Positions 43,543 through 52,972 of a stretch of 64,000 nt of DNA are shown here, piece by piece. Each line of letters opens with the position of its first letter. Position 1 is the first letter of the stretch. The notes beneath the pieces are model-generated. The model was not told the origin of the DNA. It saw nothing but the letters and a program-made list of their open reading frames with translations, and made no database searches. This DNA is from Flexivirga meconopsidis (lineage in GTDB: Bacteria; Actinomycetota; Actinomycetes; Actinomycetales; Dermatophilaceae): positions 558,001-622,000 of the forward strand of contig NZ_JAOBQJ010000001.1 in assembly GCF_026162425.1 (NCBI RefSeq), written 5' to 3'. The position numbers were made by a program, and so were the translations under genes.

Positions 43543-44385
43543 GTGGTGACGTCCCAGCACGACTTCCCGGTGCCGCCGCCGCTCGCCGAGGGCGCGCAGC
43601 GGTGGTTGGCGACCGCTCCGGCGCAACGTCCGATCGTGCCACCCCGTATGGCGGCGACCGTCATGCTGTTGCGCGAATCCGCCTCCGGACCGGAGGTTTT
43701 CATGCTCCGGCGCGTGCCGTCGATGGCATTCGCGCCGTCGGTCTGGGTGTTTCCCGGCGGCGGTGTCGACCCCCGCGACGAAGCCGGCGACATTCCGTGG
43801 GCCGGGCCCTCTCCCGCGCAGTGGGCGGCGCTGACCGGGCTGCCCGACGCGACGGCGCGGGCGACGGTCATCGCGGCGGTGCGGGAGGTTTTCGAGGAGT
43901 GCGGCGTGTTGCTCGCCGGACCGTCGGCGGACACGGTCGTCGCGGACGTCAGCGGCGACGACTGGCACGCTGACCGGGAGGCGCTGCTCGACCGGTCGCT
44001 GTCCTTCGCCGAGCTGCTGACCCGACGCCAACTGGTGCTGCGCTCCGATCTGCTTGCGCTGCAGGACCACTGGGTCACCCCGGAGATGGAGCCGAAGCGC
44101 TACGACACCTGGTTCTTCGCCGCCCGGCTGCCCGAGCGGCAGGCCGCCGACGACCGCACCAGCGAGGCCGACCGCACCGAGTGGGTGCGTCCGGCCGCGG
44201 CGTTGGAGCAGGTCGGTGCTGGTGCGGCCCGCATGATGCCCCCGACGATCGTGCAGCTGCGCCGGCTGGGTGCCTTCGCCGACATCGGGCAGGGCATGGT
44301 CAGTCGCGCCGGCTTGGTGGCGGTGATGCCCGAGCCCGCCGAGACCGATGGCGGGATGGTGCTGCGGGCCACGCTGAACGACTGA
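43543..44385 (+). CDS. Nudix hydrolase, NUDT19-like
   Basis: 280 aa. FPGGGVDPRDEAGD begins the Nudix region and AAVREVFEECGVLL carries the catalytic REx2EE; a 35-residue insertion separates them, as in NUDT19/RP2-type enzymes. APSVWVFPGG matches the strand before the box. Substrate could be a CoA or nucleotide-sugar diphosphate. Start GTG 43543 or 43546, a few bases after the RidA stop. A cluster of intergenic repeats follows its 3' end. Confidence 0.83.
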   Translation: MVTSQHDFPVPPPLAEGAQRWLATAPAQRPIVPPRMAATVMLLRESASGPEVFMLRRVPSMAFAPSVWVFPGGGVDPRDEAGDIPWAGPSPAQWAALTGLPDATARATVIAAVREVFEECGVLLAGPSADTVVADVSGDDWHADREALLDRSLSFAELLTRRQLVLRSDLLALQDHWVTPEMEPKRYDTWFFAARLPERQAADDRTSEADRTEWVRPAAALEQVGAGAARMMPPTIVQLRRLGAFADIGQGMVSRAGLVAVMPEPAETDGGMVLRATLND

Positions 44386-44404
44386 CGGCGGGCGCTTTCG
44401 GCTG

Positions 44405-44520
44405 GTTGCGATAGGTCTGCTGGTTTCGATACGCCGGCACGGGCTTGCAGGCTCGCCCGTGCCGACTACTCAACCAGCGGGGCCGGCTACTCAACCAGCG
44501 GGGTGGTCACTCAACCAGCA
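44405..44520. repeat. REP-like repeat cluster with 21-bp tandem units
   Basis: CTGGTTTCGATACG is followed by a hairpin GGCACGGGC/GCCCGTGCC and then three near copies of CTACTCAACCAGCGGGG at 44466, 44487 and about 44509 (period 21). It is related to the cluster at 38405. The last copy includes the stop codon (TCA, 44511-44513) of the dioxygenase gene. Confidence 0.8.
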
Positions 44521-45404
44521 TCGTCGGCGAGGACGACGTCGAAGCGGACTCGCGACCAGGCCCCGCCGTGCAGGTCACGACCGTCCGGAGTGGGTGTGCC
44601 GGCCGGTTGCAGGTCGAAGTCGAGCACTAGCGAATCCTTCACCCCGAAGACGCTGTCGGTTTCCAGTTGCGAGTCGCCCCGCACGAAGATGTGGGTCACC
44701 AGGCGCCGCTTGCCGTCCGCGGTGACCATGAAGTGCAGGTGGGAGGCTCGCATCGGGGTGCGCTCCGAGGCCGCGAGCATCTGCCCGACCGGCCCGTCAT
44801 ACGGGATCGGGTATGGCGTGGGTTGCACCGCCCAGAAACGGTATTCGCCGCGCTCGTCGCTGAAGAGGTGCGCCCGGCCGCCGACCCTCCCGTCGTCATA
44901 CTGCACGTCGTAGAGGCCGTCGTCGTCGGCTTCCCACGCCTCGATGCGCGCACCCGGCACGGGCTGCCCGTCGGTGCCGCGCACGGTGCCCTCGACGTAA
45001 CACGGCATGCCGGTGGCCGCGCCGCTGATGTCGCCGCCGTTGTCGATCTCGGGCGAGTCCTGCACGAAGAACGGACCGAAAACCGTTGCCTCAGTGGCAT
45101 TCCCGCGAGCCCGGTTGTTTATCGTGATGGTCTGCATCGACACCCCGAAGGTGTCCGACAGCAGGATGAATTCCTGGCGTTTGTCGTCGGTGATGTGCCC
45201 GACGGCGGTCAGGTATTCGATGCCGGCCTCCCATTCCTGCTCGGTGAGCCGCACCTCGCGCACGAAGGCGTGCAGGTGCCGGGTGGCGGCCTGCAGGATC
45301 TCGCGCAGCCGGTCGTCGGGGGTGTTGGCGAAGGACGCGACCACCTTGTCGGTGAGGTCCTGCTCGCGTTGCACCTGAGCTTGGTCGTCATTGCTGTTGG
45401 TCAT
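44511..45404 (-). CDS. Intradiol ring-cleavage dioxygenase, hydroxyquinol 1,2-dioxygenase-like
   Basis: 297 aa. The N-terminal helical dimerisation domain ([34 protein letters not shown]) and the Fe(III) ligands (Tyr in [10 protein letters not shown], Tyr in [10 protein letters not shown], His in RASHLHFMV) are visible. It opens hydroxyquinol or catechol between the hydroxyls. The ATG overlaps the maleylacetate reductase stop by four bases, which points to hydroxyquinol, whose cleavage product is maleylacetate. The C-terminal end runs into a REP-like repeat. Confidence 0.9.
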   Translation of the reverse strand: MTNSNDDQAQVQREQDLTDKVVASFANTPDDRLREILQAATRHLHAFVREVRLTEQEWEAGIEYLTAVGHITDDKRQEFILLSDTFGVSMQTITINNRARGNATEATVFGPFFVQDSPEIDNGGDISGAATGMPCYVEGTVRGTDGQPVPGARIEAWEADDDGLYDVQYDDGRVGGRAHLFSDERGEYRFWAVQPTPYPIPYDGPVGQMLAASERTPMRASHLHFMVTADGKRRLVTHIFVRGDSQLETDSVFGVKDSLVLDFDLQPAGTPTPDGRDLHGGAWSRVRFDVVLADDAG

Positions 45405-46462
45405 CGCGGTGGAGCTCCTTCCCAGGCGCGTTGTAGCAGCCCGGCCACGTTGTCTTCAGTCACGGGCGTCGGGTTGGACGGCGGCGCGACCGGCAGGATC
45501 GCGGCTACCGCGTCCGGCAGGTCGGCCCTGCGCATCCCGAGGTCGCGCAGCGCGCGGGGTGCGTCCAGTTGCGTTTGTAACGCTTCCAATCCGTCGAGTG
45601 CAGTGTCCGACCCGAAAGCCTGGGAGAGGCGTCGGTCGGCATCCGGTGCATTGGGTGCGTTCAGTGCGAGCACATGCGGGAGCACCACTGCATGGGTTTG
45701 TGCGTGCGGCAGGTCGTAGCGTCCGCCGAGCACGTGACAGATCTTGTGGTGCAGACCGGAGCCCGCGGACGCGAAGGCGACGGCGGCCAGGTAGGCGCCG
45801 AAGAGGGTGTCCTGGCGGCCCTCGAGTCCCTCCGGAGCGGCCACCACTCTCGGCAGCCCGGTGGTGAGCGCCCGCGCGCCCTCGGCGGAGAGTGCGATAT
45901 CGAGTGGGTCGGAGTGCGGCGCCCACATCGAATCCACGCAGTGCGCCATGGCATTCAGCCCGGAGGCGACGCTCAGCTCGACCGGGAGCGACGTGGTGAG
46001 CGCTGCGTCATACACGATCGAAGCGGGTAGGACTCGTGGGTCGACGCCGGTCTGTTTCTCATTGCCGCTGGTGAGACCCCAGACAGGGGTTGCCTCGGAC
46101 CCGGCGTAGGTGGTCGGCACGGCGACGATCGGCAGCCCGGTCGTCAGCGCGACCGCCTTGGCCAGCCCGGTTGTCGACCCGCCGCCGATGCTGAGCAGGG
46201 CATCGGCCCGCGATTCGGCGGCTGCGGCCCGGGCGCGTTCGGCGTTCTCCACGGGCACGTGCATCCGCACGTCGTCGTGCACGAGCGCGACCGGGACGTC
46301 CGCGCAGACCCGGTCCGCGAGGGTCCGCTCCGCCGGGGCGGCGATCACCATGACTCGGCGAGCGCCCAGTCCTGCCACCTCCGCCGATGTCGCGTCCGCC
46401 GCATCTTTGGGCGCGAAAACCACACGTTGGCCGAGGGTTTCGTGGGTGAAACCGATCGTCAT
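45401..46462 (-). CDS. Maleylacetate reductase
   Basis: 353 aa, iron-type alcohol dehydrogenase fold. [18 protein letters not shown] binds the NAD(P)H diphosphate, [13 protein letters not shown] follows, and [31 protein letters not shown] is the family metal-site region of TfdF/MacA-type reductases. It reduces maleylacetate to 3-oxoadipate. Overlaps on both sides (ATGA with the hydroxylase, 46459-46462; 45401-45404 with the dioxygenase) make it the middle gene of a three-gene operon. Confidence 0.93.
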   Translation of the reverse strand: MTIGFTHETLGQRVVFAPKDAADATSAEVAGLGARRVMVIAAPAERTLADRVCADVPVALVHDDVRMHVPVENAERARAAAAESRADALLSIGGGSTTGLAKAVALTTGLPIVAVPTTYAGSEATPVWGLTSGNEKQTGVDPRVLPASIVYDAALTTSLPVELSVASGLNAMAHCVDSMWAPHSDPLDIALSAEGARALTTGLPRVVAAPEGLEGRQDTLFGAYLAAVAFASAGSGLHHKICHVLGGRYDLPHAQTHAVVLPHVLALNAPNAPDADRRLSQAFGSDTALDGLEALQTQLDAPRALRDLGMRRADLPDAVAAILPVAPPSNPTPVTEDNVAGLLQRAWEGAPPR

Positions 46463-48258
46463 ACCGTCGTCCGTCCCAGCACGGAGGTGAGCGCGGTCCG
46501 CAGTGCGCTCTGCGGGTCGTCCGGCAGCGAGGTCGCGCGCCAGGCGACGTGCTTGTCGGGACGGATGAGCAGCGCGCCGGACTCCTCGACCTCGCGCAGC
46601 CGGGACCAGTCGTAGTAGAGGTCGGTCACTTCGCGGCCCGGTCCGATCACTACGGAGTCGAGCGGCACGTCCAGCTCCGCGGCGACCTTCGCCGCGGCCT
46701 CCTGCCAGGCGTCGCCGGCGACCCCGGTCAGCAGCGTGAACCGGTCGTAACCGCACACGTCGAGCGTCGACCGGGTGGTGACGTTGTCGCCGACCCAGGC
46801 ATGCGGCAGGTGCGAGCCCGGCACGGTCGACGGCTGGTGGAAGAGGTCGGGGTCGCGGGTCGGATCTGGTCGCGTCGACCCGTCGCCGACTATTGCGGTC
46901 GACTCGTAGAACTGGCCGAGTTCGACGCCGTGAGCGTTGAATTCGTAGTTCTTGCGCTCCATGGCGGAGACCAGGTCGGCCCGCTTCGCGGCGCCGGCCC
47001 CGGTGTTGGCCTTTCGCTCCTCGATGGCCGCGGTCATCTCTGCTTCGGTCGCTGCGCCGGTCAGGCCGAGCGCGTCGAAGAGGTGGGAGAACTCCCGCGA
47101 CGAGGTGTTTGCGCGCCGGACGATCCGCTCGGCGACCGGAGCGCGTTCGGCGGTGTAGCTGTCGAGCAGCGACGGGTCGGCCTGACCACGCAGCACGGCG
47201 GCCAGCTTCCAGGCCAGGTTGTAGGCGTCCTGGATCGAGGTGTTCGAGCCGAGACCGTTGCTCGGCGGGTGCCGGTGCACCGCATCGCCGGCGCAGAAGA
47301 CCCGACCGGACTGCAACCGGGTCGCGAACATCTCGTTGTTCCCCCACAGCGAGGTGCCGGTGATCTCGACGTCGATATCGGGCATTCCCAACAGGTTTCG
47401 GACGATCTGAGTGGCGGCCGCATCATCGATGTCCGGCGGCGGCTGGTTGATGTCGTAACCCCAGACGATCAGCCACTCGTTCCACGGACGGACCATCCGG
47501 ACCAGTCCGGCGCCGATGCCGCCGATGTTGGAGCCGGGCTGGATCACCCAGTAGAGGACGGACGGACGCCCCTCGCAATAGGCGGCGATGTCCGCCTTGA
47601 AGGTGATGTTCATCGATCCCGCGATGTCCATCGCACCTTCGAAGGGCAGGTCGATGTCGGCGGCGACCTTGGAGCGTGCGCCGTCGGCGCCGATCAGGTA
47701 CTTTGCCCGGATCTCGTATTCGGTGCCGGTCAGCCGGTCCAGCACCTGCACGGTGACACCGTCGGAATCCTGCTGGTGCGAAAGGTATTCGGTGGAGAAC
47801 CGCGCCTGCGTGCCGCGCTGGGTCGCATTGCGCACCAGGATCGGCTCGAGGTAGGTCTGCGGGATGTCGACCGGCAGACACGGCGACGCCGACTTGTAGT
47901 CGCCCTCGCGGTCGGCGCCGGTGCCCCAGGTGCGGATGCGGCCGATCTCCTCACCGGCGATCGAGGTGCAAAAGACCGTGTCGCCCATCAGCGCGTGCGG
48001 GGTCGCGTCCGCCAACACCTGCTCCTCGATCCCGAGGTCGCGGAAGACCTCCATCGAACGCTGGTTGGTGATGTGCGCACGGGGCGTGTTCGCCGTCCAC
48101 CGGTACTTGGTGATCATGATGTTCGGTATGCCGAGGGTGGCGAGCAACAGCGCCGCCGCCGACCCGGCCGGCCCGGAGCCGACGATCAGCACGTCGGTCT
48201 CCACCTGCTGGTCGGCGGGCGGTCGAGTCTCTTCCTGACCGTCGTTGAATGCGGGCAT
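46459..48258 (-). CDS. FAD-dependent phenol/resorcinol hydroxylase (TfdB-like)
   Basis: 599 aa. ETDVLIVGSGPAGSAAALLLATLG (FAD), YLIGADGARSKVA (DG motif) and VFCAGDAVHRHPPSNGLGSNTSIQDAYNLAWKLAAVL (GD motif) are nearly diagnostic of 2,4-dichlorophenol 6-monooxygenase/resorcinol hydroxylase proteins. Given hydroxyquinol dioxygenase and maleylacetate reductase next to it, hydroxylation of resorcinol or a related phenol to hydroxyquinol is the best inference. First gene of the operon; ATG 48258, with an AraC gene 166 bp upstream on the same strand. Confidence 0.92.
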   Translation of the reverse strand: MPAFNDGQEETRPPADQQVETDVLIVGSGPAGSAAALLLATLGIPNIMITKYRWTANTPRAHITNQRSMEVFRDLGIEEQVLADATPHALMGDTVFCTSIAGEEIGRIRTWGTGADREGDYKSASPCLPVDIPQTYLEPILVRNATQRGTQARFSTEYLSHQQDSDGVTVQVLDRLTGTEYEIRAKYLIGADGARSKVAADIDLPFEGAMDIAGSMNITFKADIAAYCEGRPSVLYWVIQPGSNIGGIGAGLVRMVRPWNEWLIVWGYDINQPPPDIDDAAATQIVRNLLGMPDIDVEITGTSLWGNNEMFATRLQSGRVFCAGDAVHRHPPSNGLGSNTSIQDAYNLAWKLAAVLRGQADPSLLDSYTAERAPVAERIVRRANTSSREFSHLFDALGLTGAATEAEMTAAIEERKANTGAGAAKRADLVSAMERKNYEFNAHGVELGQFYESTAIVGDGSTRPDPTRDPDLFHQPSTVPGSHLPHAWVGDNVTTRSTLDVCGYDRFTLLTGVAGDAWQEAAAKVAAELDVPLDSVVIGPGREVTDLYYDWSRLREVEESGALLIRPDKHVAWRATSLPDDPQSALRTALTSVLGRTTV

Positions 48259-48424
48259 CGTGGGTCACTTCCTTCGCGATCGGCCGCCGAGGCGGCGCTG
48301 TGCCTGAAAGTGTCGGGCGTCACACCGGTGCAAGGCCAGAGCTCGGCGGGCAGGACGGCCGAATCCGGCGCGATTGTCCGAATCGGGGCAGCGCGGGGCC
48401 GCGCGGGGCCGCGCAGTCGGCAGC

Positions 48425-49390
48425 TCACGCGGAGCGCTCGACGCGCAGCCGCGCACAGAAGGCAGAGGGGCTCTCGTCATACACCTCGCGGAAGGCGGCG
48501 GCGAAGCGGGACGGGGAGGTGAAGCCCACCGCATGGGCGAGGTCCGCGATCGACCGGTCGGTGCCGGCGGCGAGCAGTCGACGGGCGCGCTGCACGCGCC
48601 GATTGGTGACGTAGCCGGGCACGGTCAGGTCGCGCGCGGCGAACACCCGGCTGAGCTGCCGCGGACTGAGCCCGACGGCCGCGGCGATCCTGGTCGCCGA
48701 CAGCGATGCGTCCCCCACCCGCGCCTCGATGTATGACGCAGCAGCCGCGAAATGCGAGTCGCTGGAGGCGGATTCGGCACCGCCGGTGGTCGCCGCGGCG
48801 AGCAGATCCAACAGCCCGTCAGCTGCGACGTCACCGTTGAACGACGAGTGCACCCGGCTCACGAGCGTGGTCGCCCACGGGGTCGCGGTCCGTCCGCGGA
48901 ACGGCAGCACACGCGCCTGGTCGGCCGCGGGTTGCAGGTCGATCAGGTCTGCGACCTCCCGCGGAACGGTCAGCACGAACTCCTCGAAGTCCGCCGAGAA
49001 GCCGCGCACGCACGGCCGGTCGGCGTCGACGACGAGTAGCTCGCCCGGTCGCAGCGAGCGCATCGCGCCGTCGCTGTAGTAGACGGACTCACCGGCAACC
49101 GCGCAGAAGACCACCGCCGCCTCCTGCGGGGTGCGGCGCACCATGCGGGCGTTGCGTTCGGTGAAGTGACCGTTGGCGGTCACTCGTGCGACGCGCAGCT
49201 CGGTGCTGGTCAGCACCTGCTCGGTCGCCTCGAGCGCCGGCCCGTCGAGCTGACGGCAGGCGAGACCGATCAGCGCCTCGGCGTTGTGCAGCTCCCAACC
49301 GCGCACCCGGTCCGGTGCGGGCAGGTCGGCGGTGCGGAAGATCTCCGGGGTCCTTGGGGAGGACTCCGGAGTGCCGGGCTGCGGCGCCAT
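48425..49390 (-). CDS. AraC-family regulator of the resorcinol-type operon
   Basis: 321 aa. An N-terminal AraC_binding_2 sensing domain (about 40-190) and a C-terminal double HTH: LSATRIAAAVGLSPRQLSRVFAARDL and SIADLAHAVGFTSPSRFAAAFREVY. It lies directly upstream of the hydroxylase operon in the same orientation. The 166-bp spacer (48259-48424) contains a GCCGCC/GGCGGC hairpin and a repeated GCGCGGGGCC, possible regulatory sites. An inducer among resorcinol-type compounds is likely. Confidence 0.85.
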   Translation of the reverse strand: MAPQPGTPESSPRTPEIFRTADLPAPDRVRGWELHNAEALIGLACRQLDGPALEATEQVLTSTELRVARVTANGHFTERNARMVRRTPQEAAVVFCAVAGESVYYSDGAMRSLRPGELLVVDADRPCVRGFSADFEEFVLTVPREVADLIDLQPAADQARVLPFRGRTATPWATTLVSRVHSSFNGDVAADGLLDLLAAATTGGAESASSDSHFAAAASYIEARVGDASLSATRIAAAVGLSPRQLSRVFAARDLTVPGYVTNRRVQRARRLLAAGTDRSIADLAHAVGFTSPSRFAAAFREVYDESPSAFCARLRVERSA

Positions 49391-49423
49391 GGGATCAGCG
49401 TAGGCGGCGCAGCCCGCATCCGG

Positions 49424-49897
49424 TCAGCAGTAGCGGTAACCCGCGCGCAGCTGGGCGGCCGTGCTGTACCCACAGCTGGTGACGCCGGCGCCGGTCGGTT
49501 TCTGCAGCCGGGCGGTGTCGCCGGGTGCACTGTTGTTCCAGATGTAGTTGGTCTGGTTCCAGTAGACGTCGGTGGCGGTGTTACGGCCCTTGCCGGTGTG
49601 CACCGTCACCGACTTACGGGCGCCGATCACGTAGCCCTTCGGGAAGACGTAGGTGTGGTTCTGCGCGTCCTTGATGCGGTAACCGGCGACCGCGATTGCC
49701 CTCGTGGTCGTGTTGGTGACCACGATCGTCTCGCGGTTGAGCTGGGCGTTGTCGCCGGCGCGGTCTGTGCCGGCCGGGTTGAACACGAAGCGCCCAAACT
49801 TCAGCGGCGGGGTGGCCGCCTCCGCCGGGGCAGCGGCGGTGGCGGCGAGACAGGTGAGTGCGGAGGCGGCGACGAGCGCGCGCAGGGCAGCATGCAT
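49424..49897 (-). CDS. Secreted lamin-tail-domain (LTD) protein
   Basis: 157 aa. Signal peptide MHAALRALVAASALTCLAAT ending AAAPAEA, then a single LTD beta-sandwich: LKFGRFVFNPAGTDRAGDNAQLNRETIVVTNTTTRAIAVAGYRIKDA, FPKGYVIGARKSVTVHTG, TDVYWNQTNYIWNNSAPGDTARL. LTDs occur on secreted nucleases and other extracellular proteins; here the domain stands alone. The role is unknown. ATG 49897; an upstream in-frame extension lacks a signal peptide. Confidence 0.82.
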   Translation of the reverse strand: MHAALRALVAASALTCLAATAAAPAEAATPPLKFGRFVFNPAGTDRAGDNAQLNRETIVVTNTTTRAIAVAGYRIKDAQNHTYVFPKGYVIGARKSVTVHTGKGRNTATDVYWNQTNYIWNNSAPGDTARLQKPTGAGVTSCGYSTAAQLRAGYRYC

Positions 49898-50078
49898 GAC
49901 GGAATTCCCCTGGAACGGGCAGCCGATCGGCTGGGAGTGAAGGTGCACGACGAGTGTCGGCCAGGAGAAATGTAGAGCATCGGAGGTCTCCGTGTCTCAT
50001 TATCACGAAATCTCCGACGGTTGGGGGAACGCGACCAATCCGATTGGTTCGCAATGGTTCTCCGCGTTCGGGCGTAGG

Positions 50079-50148
50079 ACTAGTACCACCAAAGCCGGAC
50101 TTGTCACGTGCAGGAACACGTGACAAGTCCGGCTTCGGTGGTACTAGT
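50079..50148. repeat. Large hairpin, ACTTGTCACGTG family, copy 1
   Basis: Arms 50079-50110 and 50117-50148 are complementary at 31 of 32 positions with a six-base loop. The inner part GGACTTGTCACGTG is shared with the hairpin at 59551-59598, while the outer parts differ. It lies 42 bp after the GH25 stop on the minus strand and can act as its terminator, though no T-run follows. The rest of the 49898-50190 spacer is AT-rich around 49990-50060 with no recognised gene. Confidence 0.85.
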
Positions 50149-50190
50149 GCGAGGTTCGCGGACGAGCCTCAGCCGTTGGCGATCGGCAAC

Positions 50191-51027
50191 TCAGCCGTTG
50201 GCCATCGCGACGACCCGGCTCAGGTCGCCGTTGAACCAGTTCTTGTCGAACGGGGTGTCGGTGTACTGCCACATCGTGTAGTAAGGCCAGCCGCCGGGAA
50301 TCGTGCCGGGCGAGCTGCTGTACTTCGCGATCCAGAGCGGGTTGGTCTGGTTGAACGCCGTGCTGTTGCCGGTGCACTGGTTCCACCAGTCGTAGGTGGT
50401 GTAGATCGGCGCGTCACGGGTGGTGAGTCGCTTGTATTCGTTCAGCCAGGTGCGGATCCAGGTGACCATCGCCGACTGGGACAGGCCGTAGCAGGTCGAG
50501 CCGTAGGGGTTGTACTCGATGTCGAGCATGCCGGGCATCGTCTTGCCGTCGCGCGACCAGCCGCCGCCGTGCGCGACGAAATACTGCGCCTGAGCCGCCG
50601 CGGACGCGCCATTCGGGATCGCGAAGTGGTAGGCGCCGCGGATCATGCCCTGCTTGTAGCTGCCGTTGTACTGCTGGGCGAAGTAGTCGTTGGTGTAGTA
50701 GTTGCCCTCGGTCGCCTTCGTGTAGGCCCAGCGCACACCGGAGTTCCACTGAGCGGCCCAGTCGACATTGCCCTGCCAGCCGGACACGTCGATGCCGAGG
50801 GTCTGGGTGGCGGCGGCGAACGGGCTGGCCACCTTCGGGGCAGTGGACGGGCCGGTGGTGCCGCGCTGGGACCAGCCGGCGTAGGCCTCGCCGCGCTGCA
50901 GCCCGGAGTGCGGTGCGGCGCGATCGGGACCGGGCGAGGCCGGCGCCGCGTGCGCGGGGGTGGCGGACAAGGTCAGCGCGACGGTGCCGGCGACGGCACA
51001 GGCGGCGGACAGGACGGATCGCTTCAT
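50191..51027 (-). CDS. Secreted GH25 lysozyme (muramidase)
   Basis: 278 aa. Signal peptide MKRSVLSAACAVAGTVALTL plus SATPAHA, a linker of about 45 residues, then the GH25 barrel: TLGIDVSGWQGNVDWAAQ, KATEGNYYTNDYFAQQYNGSYKQGMIRGAYHFAIP, and MLDIEYNPYG with the catalytic acid pair. It cleaves peptidoglycan between MurNAc and GlcNAc outside the cell. ATG 51027 preceded by GAGGTG; a GTG two codons earlier is possible. A large hairpin follows the gene. Confidence 0.93.
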   Translation of the reverse strand: MKRSVLSAACAVAGTVALTLSATPAHAAPASPGPDRAAPHSGLQRGEAYAGWSQRGTTGPSTAPKVASPFAAATQTLGIDVSGWQGNVDWAAQWNSGVRWAYTKATEGNYYTNDYFAQQYNGSYKQGMIRGAYHFAIPNGASAAAQAQYFVAHGGGWSRDGKTMPGMLDIEYNPYGSTCYGLSQSAMVTWIRTWLNEYKRLTTRDAPIYTTYDWWNQCTGNSTAFNQTNPLWIAKYSSSPGTIPGGWPYYTMWQYTDTPFDKNWFNGDLSRVVAMANG

Positions 51028-51227
51028 GATCACCTCAGGAGTTCGAAAGTGCCTGCGGCATACGGGGATTCAGCCGCCGGCACCGGTATCGGGGTATTTA
51101 CACGCTACGACCGTTTTCGTAAATGGATTACCAACACTCGGTCAACACTTCACCAAGACCGGGGTATGGCGGAGCGTCAATACGACTGTCCGGATTGCAG
51201 GTTCGGCCGGCGACTACGGTGGGTGGG

Positions 51228-52022
51228 GTGACCAACGATGCTCCGTGGCAGGGCGGTCCGCTCGGCGAACAGGCCTACGCGGTCCTTGCTCCCAACCCAG
51301 GCCCGATGACCCTCGACGGCACCAACACCTGGGTGCTGCACGCACCTGGCGACGACGTCGCGGTCGTGGTCGACCCGGGACCGCTTGACGAAGGCCATCT
51401 GCAAGCGGTCCGGCGGCAGGTCGATGAGCTCGGCGCGCGGGTCGCGCTCACCCTCATCACGCACTGGCACCACGATCACACCGAGGCGCTACCCCGCTGG
51501 GTCGAGCTCACCGATGCGCCGGTGCGAGGTGGTGGCCATGGCGACGCGTTGCTGGACGCAGAGCGAATCACCCTGGGATCGTTGGATATTCGCGTCATCG
51601 CAACCCCGGGGCACACCGCCGACTCGGTCAGCTTCCACCTGCCTGCCGCGGGCGTGCTCATCACCGGGGACACCGTCCTCGGGCGTGGCACGACCGTCGT
51701 TGCTCATCCCGACGGGGCGCTCGCGCCATACCTGGCCTCCTTGGACCGGCTGCACGAGAGCGCGAGTGCCGTACCGACCCGGCTCGCGCCCGCGCACGGA
51801 CCGACACACGACGACGCGGCTGCGGTGATCGCCTTCTACCGACAGCACCGCCGGGAACGCCTCGACCAGGTGCGTGCCGCGCTCGCGGCCGGGGACGCGG
51901 ACGCGCCGGACGTCGCACAGGCCGTCGTCGAGCGGGTGTATGCCGAGGTGCCCCGCGAGGTGTGGCCCGCCGCGAAGGCGAGCGTGCAGGCGCAACTGGA
52001 CTATCTGGCCGAGTCGCGCTGA
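51228..52022 (+). CDS. MBL-fold hydrolase, LACTB2-like
   Basis: 264 aa. The metallo-beta-lactamase motif THWHHDHTEALPR (HxHxDH), TPGHTADSVSF, and LITGDTVLGRG are clear, with a C-terminal helical domain (RRERLDQVRAALAAGDADAPDVAQAVVERVYAEVP) as in LACTB2/RNase-like MBL proteins. In mycobacteria a homologue lies beside crp (Rv3677c region), as here. Start GTG 51228, chosen because the conserved PNPGPMTLDGTNTW follows. The 200-bp spacer upstream (51028-51227) is AT-rich near 51095-51160 and holds the divergent promoters. Confidence 0.87.
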   Translation: MTNDAPWQGGPLGEQAYAVLAPNPGPMTLDGTNTWVLHAPGDDVAVVVDPGPLDEGHLQAVRRQVDELGARVALTLITHWHHDHTEALPRWVELTDAPVRGGGHGDALLDAERITLGSLDIRVIATPGHTADSVSFHLPAAGVLITGDTVLGRGTTVVAHPDGALAPYLASLDRLHESASAVPTRLAPAHGPTHDDAAAVIAFYRQHRRERLDQVRAALAAGDADAPDVAQAVVERVYAEVPREVWPAAKASVQAQLDYLAESR

Positions 52023-52882
52023 TCGGCCGTCGGCCATGGTTCGACGCGAGCCACGATCGCGGTGATGTTGTCCATGCCGCCCTGGCCATTGGCGAAGGCG
52101 ACCAGGGCCTCCACGACCGCGCTCGGCGCCGGTCCGCGCTCGGCGCAGGCCCGCTGCATCAGGTCCCACAGGTCGGCCGGGTCGGAGCAGTAGTTCCACA
52201 GACCGTCGGAGCACACCAGCAGCCAGCCCGGCTCCTGCACCAGCAGGTGGGCCAGGTGCGGCGACAGATCGGCGGGGGCCTCGCGCCCCAGCCAGCGGGT
52301 GATCGCGTGCGCGCTCGGGGTGGCTTCGGCCTCGGCCCGGGCGACCCCGCGGCGGATGAGTTCGTTGGCCATCGAGTCGTCGCGGCCCAGCTGAACCGCC
52401 CGCTCCGGGCCGACATCCGGCAGCCAATAGACCCGGCTGTCACCGACATTGCCGCCGACGACCATGCCTTGTTCGACGATGGCCGCGGCGAGCGTGCACG
52501 ACGGCGGCGACGGATCACCGTCGGCAGCGGTAGCCGTCGCGGCGCGACTGCCGGCCTCGGCCGCCTCGGTGAACGCCCGCGCGACGACGGCCAGCCAGTC
52601 GTCCTCGGTGACGCCGTCCCGTGGCATCGGTTGACCGAGGCGTGCCAGGACCGCCTGCGACGCGGTCTCCGACGCGATGTGTGAGTCGGTCGCCGTCGAG
52701 ACCCCGTCGCAGACGACCAGCACCGCGCGCCCGCCGGGTTCGGCGGACGCGGCCAGCGCAAGGGCGTCCTCGTTGCGGTGGTGCCGGCGGCCGATATCAG
52801 TCAGCCCGGCGATCCAGGGCTGCGGTGCGATCAGCAGATGGTTGCGGTCGTCCGCGGCGCTTGGGGATTGCCCCTGATCCAC
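52001..52882 (-). CDS. PP2C-type serine/threonine protein phosphatase
   Basis: 293 aa. PP2C motifs: TDIGRRHHRNEDAL, AVLVVCDGVSTA, VVGGNVGDSRVYWL, LLVCSDGLWNY and GQGGMDNITAIVARV, with the metal-binding Asp residues. The segment between residues 95 and 130 is an Ala/Thr/Asp-rich insertion. It should reverse Ser/Thr kinase signalling in the cytoplasm. Start GTG 52882. Its 3' end overlaps the convergent MBL gene by 22 bp. Confidence 0.92.
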   Translation of the reverse strand: MDQGQSPSAADDRNHLLIAPQPWIAGLTDIGRRHHRNEDALALAASAEPGGRAVLVVCDGVSTATDSHIASETASQAVLARLGQPMPRDGVTEDDWLAVVARAFTEAAEAGSRAATATAADGDPSPPSCTLAAAIVEQGMVVGGNVGDSRVYWLPDVGPERAVQLGRDDSMANELIRRGVARAEAEATPSAHAITRWLGREAPADLSPHLAHLLVQEPGWLLVCSDGLWNYCSDPADLWDLMQRACAERGPAPSAVVEALVAFANGQGGMDNITAIVARVEPWPTADQRDSAR

Positions 52883-52972
52883 TGTGCGATTCCCCTGTCT
52901 CCTGCTGGCGTCGGACTGCTCGACGTCAGGCAGACGTGCCGCGACTTCTTACCGGTTCCGTCGGTATGACGG

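Noticed and set aside
51123-51227. Longer N-terminus for the MBL-fold hydrolase
   Set aside because: The extension encodes no family features and lies in the AT-rich promoter region; the GTG at 51228 precedes the conserved domain directly.
49954-51231. A 425-codon plus-strand open frame opposite the GH25 gene
   Set aside because: It reads through the large hairpin and is antisense to a well-supported secreted lysozyme.
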